64,000 bases of DNA from assembly GCA_029553375.1 (NCBI GenBank), contig JAKPCH010000035.1, forward strand, positions 44,144 to 108,143. Reading direction: 5' to 3'. Origin of the DNA: Deltaproteobacteria bacterium (GTDB lineage Bacteria; Desulfobacterota; Syntrophia; Syntrophales; UBA8958). Both the position numbers and the translations under genes were made by a program. The notes under the pieces are model-generated. The model ran no database searches and was not told the DNA's origin. It worked only from the letters and a program-made list of their open reading frames with translations. Below are positions 44,921 to 53,749 of this stretch, one piece after another; within the stretch, counting starts at the first letter, position 1; every line of letters starts with the position of its first letter.

Positions 44921-45910
44921 CTAAGAACCCGTTACCAGTTTCCGCGCCGCCCGGCAGATGTCGGCGGCGGTGCGGTAATAGACCTTTTCCAGGGCGGCGC
45001 TCGCCGGGGCGGGACAATCGGGGAGGGTCACCCGCACGACGGGCGCCTTCAGGGAGCCGAAGCCCCGCTCCGCAGCCAGGGCCGCCACCTCCGCCGCCAG
45101 GCCACAGGTCCGCCACCCCCCGTCGACGACGACCAGACGCCCCGTCTTGTCCAGAGAAGACAGGATCAAATCGATGTCGAGGGGTTTGATCGTTCTCAGA
45201 TCGATGACCTCCGCGCCGATCCCCTCACCCTCCAAGAGGAGGGCCGCCCGCTCGGCCTCGTGGACCATCCGGGACGAGGCGACCAGGGTCACGTCCTTAC
45301 CGCCGCGGACGAGACGGCCCCGGCCGATCTCGACCTCATAGGGCTCCTCCGGCACGGGACCCTCCTGACCGTATAGCCACCGATCGTCAACAAACACGAC
45401 GGGGTTGGGGTCACGGATCGCCGCCAGCATGAGACCCTTGGCGTCGTACGGCGTGGCGGGCATGACGACCTTCAGGCCCGGCACGTGGGCGAACATCCCG
45501 TGGAGGGCCTGGGAGTGCTGGGCCGCCTGCTCGCCCCCGCGGTTGATGATCCCCCAGAAGACGACGGGGACGGAGGAACAGCCGCCGCTCATGTAGTGCC
45601 AGTTCGCCGCCTCGTTCACGATGGGGTCGAAGGCGTAGAACATGAAATCCATGCGGGGGTGAACGACGATGGGCCTCATCCCCGCCACGGCGGCCCCCAC
45701 GGCGGCGCCCGTCACGGCGTTCTCCGAGACGGGGGTGTCGATGACCCGCGCCGGGCCGAAACGGTCCAGGAGGCCCTGGGCGGTGTTCCCCACATACCAG
45801 GGGCTCTTCACCCCCTGGCCGATGAGGAAGACGGTGGGATCGGCCTCCATGGCCTGGTGGAGGGCCTCGTTGATGGCGAGGCTGTAGGTCATGACCCTAG
45901 GCGAAGACAT
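44921..45910 (-). CDS. thiamine-diphosphate E1-type enzyme, beta subunit
   Basis: A 329-residue transketolase-like protein of the 2-oxoacid dehydrogenase E1-beta family: SLAINEALHQAMEADP, IDTPVSENAVTGAAVGAAVAG, the HSQALHGMFAHVPGLKVVMPATPYDAKGL block and the C-terminal VVDGGWRTCGLAAEV. Start at the ATG at 45910 (AGGAGGTG nine bases upstream), overlapping the alpha-subunit stop by 14 bases. No E2 or E3 gene is present. In this setting it may ligate a two-carbon unit to a keto sugar rather than feed a dehydrogenase complex; that is inference. Confidence 0.88.
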   Translation of the reverse strand: MSSPRVMTYSLAINEALHQAMEADPTVFLIGQGVKSPWYVGNTAQGLLDRFGPARVIDTPVSENAVTGAAVGAAVAGMRPIVVHPRMDFMFYAFDPIVNEAANWHYMSGGCSSVPVVFWGIINRGGEQAAQHSQALHGMFAHVPGLKVVMPATPYDAKGLMLAAIRDPNPVVFVDDRWLYGQEGPVPEEPYEVEIGRGRLVRGGKDVTLVASSRMVHEAERAALLLEGEGIGAEVIDLRTIKPLDIDLILSSLDKTGRLVVVDGGWRTCGLAAEVAALAAERGFGSLKAPVVRVTLPDCPAPASAALEKVYYRTAADICRAARKLVTGS

Positions 45911-46874
45911 AAAGGTTCACCTCCTCCTGGGGGGGCGGGGGGCTTTGCGCGGCGAACTCCAGGGCGGCGGCGACCTCTTGCCTGACTTCCTCCCGTATTT
46001 CTTTAAGGGCCGCGGGGGTGGCGATGCCGCCGGCGACGATATAATCCGCCAGCCTGTCGATGGGGTCCCTCCCACGCCAAGCGACGATCTCCTCGGGGGG
46101 GCGGATGTCCGTGTGGGTCCCCTGGATGTTGTCGTCGGGACCGACGTGTCCCCGGAGGCGATAGGTAAGAAACTCGAGGAAGTAAGGCCCGCCACCGGAG
46201 CGGCACCTCTCGACGGCCCTCAGGGCCGCGGCGTGGACCGCCATGACGTCGTTGCCGTCGATCTTCTCCCCCGGGATGCCGAAGGGGACGCCGATCTCCC
46301 AGATGTCCCGCTCGACCCGACACTCCCGAATGGGCATGTGGGTGGCGTAGAGGTTGTTCTCACAGGCGAAGATGAGGGGCAATCTCTTCAGGGCGGCGAA
46401 ATTGAGGCACTCGTAAACGACCCCCTCCCCCACGGCCCCGTCCCCGAAGAAGCTGACGGCCACCCGGCCGTCCTTTCTGATGGCGGCCGCCAGGGCCGCC
46501 CCCAGGGCCAGGGAAACCGTTCCCGCCACGATGGGCGCCGCCCCCAACATCCCCGCCTCCGGGGCTATGAGGTGCATGGAACCGCCGCGTCCCCGAGCAC
46601 ACCCCGCCTTGCGACAGAAGATCTCCGCCGCCATGGCCTTCATATCCCCGCCCTTGGCGAGGTAGTGGCCGTGGGAACGGTGGTTGCCGAAAACGTAGTC
46701 CCTCTCGTCGAGGGCGGCGCAGACCCCGACGGCGACGGCCTCCTGGCCGCTGTAGAGGTGACAGGGGGTGCGGATCTCACCTTTGAGGATGGGATCCACG
46801 AAGGCCTCCTCGCACAGACGGATACGCAACATCTGGCGATAGAAAAAAAGGATTTTCTCTTTCGGATAGGTCAT
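45897..46874 (-). CDS. thiamine-diphosphate E1-type enzyme, alpha subunit
   Basis: A 325-residue E1-alpha homologue. The thiamine-diphosphate motif runs from FFGDGAVGEG to ACENN, with the usual roughly 30-residue span. HLYSGQEAVAVGVCAAL and HRSHGHYLAKGGDMKAMAAEIF match pyruvate/acetoin-type E1-alpha subunits. It forms the cofactor site together with the beta subunit encoded next. The gene start overlaps the sugar transferase stop (ATGA at 46871-46874). Full-length, with no missing cofactor residues. Confidence 0.9.
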   Translation of the reverse strand: MTYPKEKILFFYRQMLRIRLCEEAFVDPILKGEIRTPCHLYSGQEAVAVGVCAALDERDYVFGNHRSHGHYLAKGGDMKAMAAEIFCRKAGCARGRGGSMHLIAPEAGMLGAAPIVAGTVSLALGAALAAAIRKDGRVAVSFFGDGAVGEGVVYECLNFAALKRLPLIFACENNLYATHMPIRECRVERDIWEIGVPFGIPGEKIDGNDVMAVHAAALRAVERCRSGGGPYFLEFLTYRLRGHVGPDDNIQGTHTDIRPPEEIVAWRGRDPIDRLADYIVAGGIATPAALKEIREEVRQEVAAALEFAAQSPPPPQEEVNLYVFA

Positions 46875-47563
46875 CTTTCTTCCCCGTGGGGATTATCCGG
46901 TCGTCCGGTGCGCGTCACCGGCCTTCTCATCCTCAACCCCGCCCCCCTCAGCTCCTGCACGGCCTGGCTCTCGGGCCGTATGACCGCCAGGAGGGTGAGG
47001 AAGAGGATCCGCAGGTCCACCCAGAAAGACCGCTCCCTAACATACTTGAGTTGCAATTGCAATTTCCGGGGCCGGATCTTCTCGAGATAGACCCGCTCCG
47101 GATCTTCGGCACCGGCCAGGAGGGCCCCCTCGTCGGCGTTCCAGATGGAGGCCCAATCGGTGATCCCGGGGCGCACGCACAGGATCGCCTCCTCCTCGTC
47201 GGTATAAAGGGCGGTGTAACGCGGCACCTCGGGCCGGGGCCCGACGAGGCTCATCTCCCCCGCAAGGACGTTGATCAGCTGGGGGAGTTCGTCGAGCTTG
47301 TATCTCCTCAGGAAGCGCCCGATCCTGGTGATGCGGGGGTCGTCACCCGCCGTGCTGGGGCCCCCCTTTTTCTCGGCGTCCACCACCATGGTGCGGAACT
47401 TGTATATGCGGAAGGGCCGCCCGGCCAATCCCGTCCTCAGGCCGCGATAGAAGACGGGACCGCCGTCCTCGAACTTGACGGCCAGGGCCGTAAAGACGAG
47501 AAGAGGCATAAAAAGTATCAATAACACGGCCGACACCGTGACGTCGAAGAGCCTCTTCATCAT
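46871..47563 (-). CDS. PglC/WcaJ-type initiating sugar transferase (polyprenyl-phosphate)
   Basis: A 230-residue monotopic phosphoglycosyl transferase. One N-terminal hydrophobic segment (about 5-28), then DGGPVFYRGLRTG, KFRTMVVDAEKKG, RIGRFLRRYKLDELPQLINVL and MSLVGPRPE, the complete catalytic core of PF02397. It transfers a sugar phosphate onto undecaprenyl phosphate and starts repeat-unit assembly. The compact size is PglC-like. The start is one of two adjacent ATGs (47563, 47560) two bases after the methyltransferase stop; the longer frame upstream lies over that gene and is not used. Confidence 0.92.
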   Translation of the reverse strand: MMKRLFDVTVSAVLLILFMPLLVFTALAVKFEDGGPVFYRGLRTGLAGRPFRIYKFRTMVVDAEKKGGPSTAGDDPRITRIGRFLRRYKLDELPQLINVLAGEMSLVGPRPEVPRYTALYTDEEEAILCVRPGITDWASIWNADEGALLAGAEDPERVYLEKIRPRKLQLQLKYVRERSFWVDLRILFLTLLAVIRPESQAVQELRGAGLRMRRPVTRTGRPDNPHGEER

Positions 47564-47565
47564 CC

Positions 47566-48378
47566 TCACTTCCTCGCCACGGCGTAGAGGATCTTGTGGA
47601 CTGTGTCGATCCGGTCCGCAGGCAGGGGCCGTGGGGGGTCGTAGTCTGCCATCCCTTCCGTGATCTGCCCCGGCAGGTCGGCCAGGGGACCCAGGAAGAG
47701 GCGTTTCAGATAGGATCGAGCCTTCAGACTCCCCGGGATGAGATCGAAACGGACGGCGACACGCTTTAACATGGAGATGGCGCTTTGCCGGACACCCTCG
47801 GGCCGGGAAGGAAAAGCCCCGTAAATGGCGACGCTGGCAAAGGAAGCCCGCAGGAGGCGATAGAGATCGGGAACGGAGGGATAATAATGGGTATAGGGCG
47901 AAGGGTGGAAATCCGGCCAATCCTTGTTGACTGTACCGACGATAAGAGTACCACCGTCCCGGAGAACACGCGCCGCCTCCGTGACAAACAACCAGGGGGC
48001 CTTGAGGTAATAGACGGCCTCGAAGAGCAGCACGAGATCGAAGCTTCCCGGGGAAAACGACAGGTGGTGGGCGTCCAACCTGACGATATCCACCTTCTCC
48101 CTGATATCTGCCGTTAATGTCCGCCGGGCGTCACGGGCCGCTGAGATGTTCACGACATCTATATCGCCGCCGACCACGCGGCGGGCGACACCGGCCAGGT
48201 ATCCCAAGGATATGCCGCTGCCGCAGGCCGCCTCGAACACCTCCACCCCTCGGGCATAATCCAGGACCAAGCGATAGCGGTGGTAGATCCGTGCCACTTG
48301 CTACGGTGACGCCTTCTGGCCGGGGGCCTCAGTTATCTGCCAGTATCTGTGAGACAAAAGAAGTGAACAAAAACGCAT
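47566..48378 (-). pseudogene. class I SAM methyltransferase interrupted by an in-frame TAG
   Basis: From the ATG at 48378 the frame encodes 25 residues containing WQITEAPGQKASP, reaches TAG at 48303-48301, and continues in the same frame as QVARIYHRYRL and the SAM-binding motif VFEAACGSGISLGYLA to the stop at 47566. Read through, the product would be 270 residues and resemble methyltransferases whose N-terminus runs ...EAPG-xx-ASxEQ-x-RxYHRY; a GAG-to-TAG change would explain the break. Without read-through, a GTG at 48297 could give a 243-residue protein lacking the N-terminal segment. Options are pseudogene, suppressed amber codon, or sequencing error. Confidence 0.75.
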
Positions 48379-48382
48379 CGTT

Positions 48383-49633
48383 TTAGGGGTTCACCCGTGA
48401 CGACGTCCGACAAACTCTTTCGATATGTTCGGCGTAGGCATGGTAAATTTTTTGAGCATCACCCTTTTCAGCAAAAAAGTCACGGGCGTTGTCCGCCATC
48501 TTGTCACGGCGGCCCTGATCGTCCAAGAGGGAGCTTATCGTCTGGAACAAACCGTCGCCATCACCGGCGCCGTAATTGAGACCGATGTCCCATTTTGTAA
48601 TGATGTCGGCCATCTCTCCCTCCAATGATGAAACGACGGGCAACCCGGCGGCAAGGTATTCGAAGGCCTTGTTGGGCATCGCGTCGATGACGCTCCGGCA
48701 GGGGATGACACCCAGGTAGGACCGGGACAGCAGGGCGGCGATCTCATCGGACTGCAACCACCCGGGCATGACGACGTTGGGCAGATCGCGGCTCCGGTGC
48801 CGCAATTCCGCTTCCTGCTCGCCCGTGCCCGCGAGGACGAAACACACATCCCTCCGCCCGGAATGGTGAAATCGCCGTGCCGCCTCAACCACGAGGGGGA
48901 GCTCGTAAGACCGGCCGAATGTTCCGACATAGGTGATGAGCTTCTGTCCCGTGTGGTCTTTCAGCCAAACGGGAGGGCCCTGGGCGCTCTCGACCTTGGG
49001 GTACCCAAGGTAGAATACGCCGTCGTAGGCATGCGCCTCGCGGCGGGCATGGTGCAGGGCCCACCGCAGCACCCCCCCGGACATGGCCAGGATGCCGGTG
49101 GCCCGGCCGAGAAGGTAATCGAGACGCCGATAGTCCCTGATCAGCAGCCCCCTGACAAGGGCCTTCATCAAGGGCGATGAAATGGCACCGACAAAGATAT
49201 CCGGCCATAGATCGCGGACGTCGACGATAACGGTAATCCGCCTTTGCCGCCCATAGCGTACCGCCTCGTAGGCAAGGTGATAACAGGGCATGGCGGCGAC
49301 GATGGCGTCCGGCGGGTCAAAGTGTCTGGAGGATTGCGCAAACCTCCGGGCGATCATCAAGTGGTCGAGATAACGCCGTAGGGAGACATTTCTCCGATAC
49401 CCGCACCCCTTGAGGACATTCAGGGTATAGCGGGGCGAAAGGGAGATTTCCCGGTCTTCGTTAAACAGCATTTGTTTTCGCTGGTGTTCGAAGGCACTGA
49501 CCCACCAGCGTACCTGATGTCCTCGCTCGAGGAGGCAGTCGGCAACGATACCGGTGCGGTGCTTTCTGACATGGGGTTCCAGAGGGAGGGGCTCGCCTAT
49601 CGTTACCAGCCAGATGTTTAAAGATCCTTTCAT
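48383..49633 (-). CDS. glycosyltransferase family 4 protein
   Basis: A 416-residue GT-B glycosyltransferase. N-terminal acceptor domain (WLVTIGEPLPLEPHVRKHRTG, with the VIVDVRDLWPDIFVGA block typical of WbuB-like enzymes), and a C-terminal donor domain with ITYVGTFGRSYELPLVVEAA and the nucleotide-sugar E-x7-E-like region NKAFEYLAAGLPVVSSLEGE. It likely adds a sugar to the lipid-linked repeat unit. The codon composition is intermediate between the GC-rich LPS genes and the AT-rich genes beyond 51.5 kb. Confidence 0.87.
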   Translation of the reverse strand: MKGSLNIWLVTIGEPLPLEPHVRKHRTGIVADCLLERGHQVRWWVSAFEHQRKQMLFNEDREISLSPRYTLNVLKGCGYRRNVSLRRYLDHLMIARRFAQSSRHFDPPDAIVAAMPCYHLAYEAVRYGRQRRITVIVDVRDLWPDIFVGAISSPLMKALVRGLLIRDYRRLDYLLGRATGILAMSGGVLRWALHHARREAHAYDGVFYLGYPKVESAQGPPVWLKDHTGQKLITYVGTFGRSYELPLVVEAARRFHHSGRRDVCFVLAGTGEQEAELRHRSRDLPNVVMPGWLQSDEIAALLSRSYLGVIPCRSVIDAMPNKAFEYLAAGLPVVSSLEGEMADIITKWDIGLNYGAGDGDGLFQTISSLLDDQGRRDKMADNARDFFAEKGDAQKIYHAYAEHIERVCRTSSRVNP

Positions 49634-49692
49634 TTCAAAGGTTTTCGTAGGCCGATACGTCTAAATTTTTCTTATGAACCGCCGAGGCGTCG

Positions 49693-51507
49693 TTAAATAG
49701 CTATGTTATAGAGCTCTTCCCATCGGGCGATGTTGAACAGCCTCCAGCGCGTCCGCAGGTCCAGGGCGGCGAACTTTTCCATGAGTGCCTTCTTGTCGGT
49801 GATCTTCTCGATGATCATTGAGGAACAGATGGATGCAAATATCCTGTCGGCAATGGCCTTCATCCACGTCCGCTCCGGAGCATTGAAGCCCACTTTGTGC
49901 CTCCGCCATGCCACCTCCGCCGGGACAATATCCTGTGTCGCCTTTCTCAGGATATATTTTGTCCAGCCTTCGCGGATCTTGTAATCGTTGGGGAGGGAAA
50001 GGGACAACTCCACCAGGCGGTAGTCAAGAAAGGGGAGTCGCGACTCAACGCCGTGCCGCATGGAGTTCCGATCCTCGTATCGCAGCAGGTGGGGCAGCTG
50101 GAGGCTCCCGATTTCGAGGCGTTGCAGGGTGTCGATATCCCCGTAGGCCGTGCTGCTGTCATATATATGCTTGACCCCGAGAAAGTCGAAATAGCCCTTT
50201 TTCACGAAATTGTGGCGATGGCGCAAAGCGGCCACTCGTATGGAAGGGCTCGTGAAGTAGAGCAGGTAAAAGGCCAGCTCCCCCAAGGACAAGCGGGAGC
50301 ACTTCCAGGCGGAAAGAAAACCTCCGATTTTACGCAACGTGGGGAGGGATCGAATGTAAGCGGGATAATAGCGCTCGTAGCCCAACAGCGTCTCGTCTCC
50401 CCCCTGGCCGTCAAGCATGACGATACAACCCGCCTCTTTGGCCCTATGGAACACCCTCTCCTGCATACAAACCGAAGGGCTGCCGAAGGGTTCCTCTTGA
50501 GAATAGATTATTTCGTCCAGGTTATCACCAAAATCCGCCACCGAGGGCTCGATCACGTGCCATTCCAGCCCGTGGGCTCTCGCCACCAACTCGGCATAGT
50601 ATCGCTCGTCGGTCGCTTTTTCGACACTCCCCGCGGTTATGGCGGCAAAGGGGTGTTCCCCTCTATATAGCCCGGCGGCGACCGACGCCACGGCGGAGCT
50701 GTCTGTCCCGCCGCTCAAACACGTGCCGACGCGTACGTCCGATCGGAGTCGCATCGCGACGGCACTGTCGAAGGTACTCCTGAACAGACGGACCGCCTCG
50801 GGAAACGGTAATTCTCGCTGCCTTTCGTCGACACTTAGCTCATAGTACCTGACTATTCTGAAACCATCTCCGTCAAGATCGTAGAGGAGATTGTGACCGG
50901 GACTTAATGTATGGATATCCTTAAAGAAGGTCTCTGACGTGTGATCTTCGTATCCACTGACGAGATAATCAAGGAGGATAGGTATGTTTACCGTCGGCTG
51001 TGGCATGAAAAAGAGCAGCTGTTTGATTTCCGAGCCGAAGACGAATTTACCCTCAGGCGTGGCATAGTAAAAGGGTTTGACCCCAAAGCGGTCGCGGCTG
51101 CAAAAAATCAGACGGCGCGGGGCGTCGTAAAGGGCAAAGGCCCACATCCCGTTGAACCTTTGCACGCAGTCGAAACCCCACCTATCGTAAGCCGCCAGGA
51201 GGACTTCCGTGTCGGATTCGGTTTTAAATTCAGCCCCTTCCCTTTTTAACTCCTCTCTTATCTCCGGATAATTGTAAATTTCCCCATTATAGGTAAGGAC
51301 ATAACGCCCCCCATAGTGAAAGGGTTGATTGGCCGCGTCGGAGAGATCGATGATCTTGAGGCGACGATGGCCAAGGGCGACATTATCCCTGATGAAAATC
51401 CCCTCTGCATCGGGGCCCCGATGACTCACCAGACGGCACATGGCTACGATGTCCTGTTCAGCGACAGGCCTGCGCCGCCGGTCGATTATGCCGCAAATGC
51501 CGCACAT
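49693..51507 (-). CDS. asnB: asparagine-synthetase-like glutamine amidotransferase (AsnB family, copy 1)
   Basis: A 604-residue two-domain enzyme. The N-terminal glutaminase domain starts MCGICGII with Cys2 as nucleophile, and RLKIIDLS and YNGEIYNY are conserved. The C-terminal synthetase domain has the ATP-pyrophosphatase motif CLSGGTDSSAVAS and GQGGDETLLGY. In polysaccharide clusters these proteins often amidate uronic acids rather than make asparagine. A second copy at 59168-61045 is similar in plan but clearly diverged. The start follows a 100-base AT-rich gap that may carry a promoter. Confidence 0.92.
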   Translation of the reverse strand: MCGICGIIDRRRRPVAEQDIVAMCRLVSHRGPDAEGIFIRDNVALGHRRLKIIDLSDAANQPFHYGGRYVLTYNGEIYNYPEIREELKREGAEFKTESDTEVLLAAYDRWGFDCVQRFNGMWAFALYDAPRRLIFCSRDRFGVKPFYYATPEGKFVFGSEIKQLLFFMPQPTVNIPILLDYLVSGYEDHTSETFFKDIHTLSPGHNLLYDLDGDGFRIVRYYELSVDERQRELPFPEAVRLFRSTFDSAVAMRLRSDVRVGTCLSGGTDSSAVASVAAGLYRGEHPFAAITAGSVEKATDERYYAELVARAHGLEWHVIEPSVADFGDNLDEIIYSQEEPFGSPSVCMQERVFHRAKEAGCIVMLDGQGGDETLLGYERYYPAYIRSLPTLRKIGGFLSAWKCSRLSLGELAFYLLYFTSPSIRVAALRHRHNFVKKGYFDFLGVKHIYDSSTAYGDIDTLQRLEIGSLQLPHLLRYEDRNSMRHGVESRLPFLDYRLVELSLSLPNDYKIREGWTKYILRKATQDIVPAEVAWRRHKVGFNAPERTWMKAIADRIFASICSSMIIEKITDKKALMEKFAALDLRTRWRLFNIARWEELYNIAI

Positions 51508-51606
51508 ATTTGGTGATACCTCATTCTGTCGCTTTCGTGAAAAACGCCCCTTATCCTTACGGCATTATGCTTGAAATGCATGAAGCGCGAAGATAAAAAA
51601 ATTTTA

Positions 51607-52671
51607 TCACACGCTTTCGTAGATATTCTTGGTTATGGAAGCCACATACTTTGGGTCGTGCCATCTATGCACATAATATAGGGAAGCCTCGCTTTTTGCC
51701 TTCAATAAATCTATATTTTCAATATATTTTGCCAATTCACTTTCTATATTCAATTTATTTACATTTATGATCGTTTCCTTTAGATCTTGTGCCATCTGAG
51801 TCGGGATAAATTTCAGATCCTCCTCTCTGATAAATACAGCAAGGGGCTTTCCCATTTTCATCACCTCAACACCCAAACCGCCATACCAGCCTATAAGTAC
51901 CTGGTCTACAACAATATCAGCCTGGATATATAATTCCAAAGCCTTTTTATATGGAACTTTCTCTATGATATTGATTTCTAAATATTTATATTTTCTTGAG
52001 AGATTATCTAGAGCAGCGATGATATATTTAGATCCCTTAGCTCCTCTATTTGTTGGAGCATGTACAATTTTGATTCTATTTTTTTTTACTTTGAATGGCA
52101 CATATTCTATATCGTTCCATCCTGCCACCGCATATGGCAGAAAACTTGTTTTATTTACCGGCAAGTTATACATCAAGTCCGGATTTACCGCAAATACGTG
52201 TTTAACATATCTTGAGATCTTTTTAATTCTTTCCTTTTTTATTTCTTCTATTTTATATTTGTTGCATAAACCTTCATAACAGTCCTTTTCGTGGCACGCA
52301 CTTACATTTACACGATTCATGGTTTCGTATTTCAATCTTGCATCACAACCATTAAATGTAATAATATTTTTCCCATTGTAATGAGAAATGTCGAGCAAAT
52401 GAAGGCCTATGTTGGGAAAATCTAATAAAGTTGCCCCAGAGTTAAAGTGATAAATATCGTATTTATTACGTATTTGGAAAAAAGCTTCTAAACGTTTTAC
52501 CAGTTTATAAATGAGGTATCTATCACTGTTATATAATATTTTATCTGCCTTATAGTTCAACCAATTCATCGAACAAACGAGCACTGTTGCATCCAACCCT
52601 AAAAGTCTTTCTCCTTGAGCTAAACCCCACGCCATACCTCCAACATTGCTTGGCAGATGAATAACTTTCAT
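51607..52671 (-). CDS. GT-B glycosyltransferase-like protein, AT-rich (copy 1 of a paralogous pair)
   Basis: A 354-residue protein with MKVIHLPSNVGGMAWGLAQGERLLG at the N-terminus and a donor-type domain starting IKIVHAPTNRGAKGSKYI, then YIQADIVVDQVLIGWYGGLGVEVMKMGKPLAVF. This last pattern matches one in the protein at 55197-56495 (RILHAPNHRAFKGTEFI and VDILVEQLIATGYAMNGIEGMACGLPV), so the two are paralogues. A cysteine-containing segment (ACHEKDCYEGLCNKY) is unusual. Very A+T-rich codon use. Donor and acceptor are unknown. Confidence 0.75.
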   Translation of the reverse strand: MKVIHLPSNVGGMAWGLAQGERLLGLDATVLVCSMNWLNYKADKILYNSDRYLIYKLVKRLEAFFQIRNKYDIYHFNSGATLLDFPNIGLHLLDISHYNGKNIITFNGCDARLKYETMNRVNVSACHEKDCYEGLCNKYKIEEIKKERIKKISRYVKHVFAVNPDLMYNLPVNKTSFLPYAVAGWNDIEYVPFKVKKNRIKIVHAPTNRGAKGSKYIIAALDNLSRKYKYLEINIIEKVPYKKALELYIQADIVVDQVLIGWYGGLGVEVMKMGKPLAVFIREEDLKFIPTQMAQDLKETIINVNKLNIESELAKYIENIDLLKAKSEASLYYVHRWHDPKYVASITKNIYESV

Positions 52672-52787
52672 GCAATATATCTCATCATATTAGTCTGTTT
52701 TTAAAAAAGATGTGGTATAACACAATGAAATGTTTCTATTTTTAAGAACTTGAACTAAAGTTAAAGGCATATGATGATTTGTCTTGG

Positions 52788-53666
52788 CTAGAGAAGGTCT
52801 TTCACGCCTTCGGCTATTCGAATTCGTGGCGCGCAAAGATATTCCCGCATGGCCGTAATATCGCCGATCAGATCAGACGGAGTACTGTCTTTACAGATAT
52901 ATTTAGGTCTAGTACCGAGAAGGTTTCCTATAATATCACATATTTTTCGCAAAGATATTACCTCGGGACCACCGATGTTTATGGTTGCGCTCTCGGTGAA
53001 GTCTAGAGAACGAACCAAAGCCTGCGTGGCATCTGAAACATGAATCGGATTGATTTTAATTCCATACTTCCCCTCCATAGTAATCGGTACACCCGCTTTT
53101 ATACTATCAACCAATCGAGGAATTAGCATGGATCTCTTCTGACCGGGGCCGTACATGAAAAAGAATCGCAACACAACGACACTCATGAATTTTGCATAGT
53201 TGTTCACCAAAATTTCGCCATATAGTTTGCTTCCAAGATAATAGCCTAGTTTTTCGGGCGGCATAATAGGCGCGTTTTCATCGAAGGCAATCCGCCCGGA
53301 GCCATAAACGCCGCCAGAGGAGGCAAAAATAAATTTCTTGACCCTGTTCCTATATGCAAAATCTAGCAGTCTGGCTGTAGATGCCACATTTACCTGGAAA
53401 ATATCAAGTGCTTTCTCAGGAAAGTTTCGGAAATGGGACGACTGAGCTAGATGAATAACTATATCAATGGAGTTTGGTAAATTACTTATTGACCAATGCT
53501 CACTTAAATCAAGGATCAAATAGTTAACATCCTGCAAAGGATCGACGGGTGACTTATGAACAATAGCATATATATCGAAATCTGACTTGAGTGCCTTTAA
53601 GGCATTTCTACCCAAAAGACCATCAGCGCCGGTAATCAGAACCCTTGGCCGACCACATGTTTCCAT
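52788..53666 (-). CDS. NAD-dependent sugar epimerase/dehydratase (extended SDR)
   Basis: A 292-residue extended short-chain dehydrogenase: VLITGADGLLGRNAL at the N-terminus, FASSGGVYG (catalytic Ser region) and YYLGSKLYGE with the Tyr-x3-Lys pair. It probably makes or modifies an NDP-sugar for the repeat unit. Epimerase, dehydratase and reductase activities cannot be separated from the sequence. AT-rich like its neighbours. Confidence 0.86.
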   Translation of the reverse strand: METCGRPRVLITGADGLLGRNALKALKSDFDIYAIVHKSPVDPLQDVNYLILDLSEHWSISNLPNSIDIVIHLAQSSHFRNFPEKALDIFQVNVASTARLLDFAYRNRVKKFIFASSGGVYGSGRIAFDENAPIMPPEKLGYYLGSKLYGEILVNNYAKFMSVVVLRFFFMYGPGQKRSMLIPRLVDSIKAGVPITMEGKYGIKINPIHVSDATQALVRSLDFTESATINIGGPEVISLRKICDIIGNLLGTRPKYICKDSTPSDLIGDITAMREYLCAPRIRIAEGVKDLL

Positions 53667-53749
53667 TAATTGACTTAGCCTTTCTTCGTTCGGCCCTCAC
53701 TAATGACAAGAACATCTGACATTAGTTCGTTTTTTTAAACCATTTCTGT

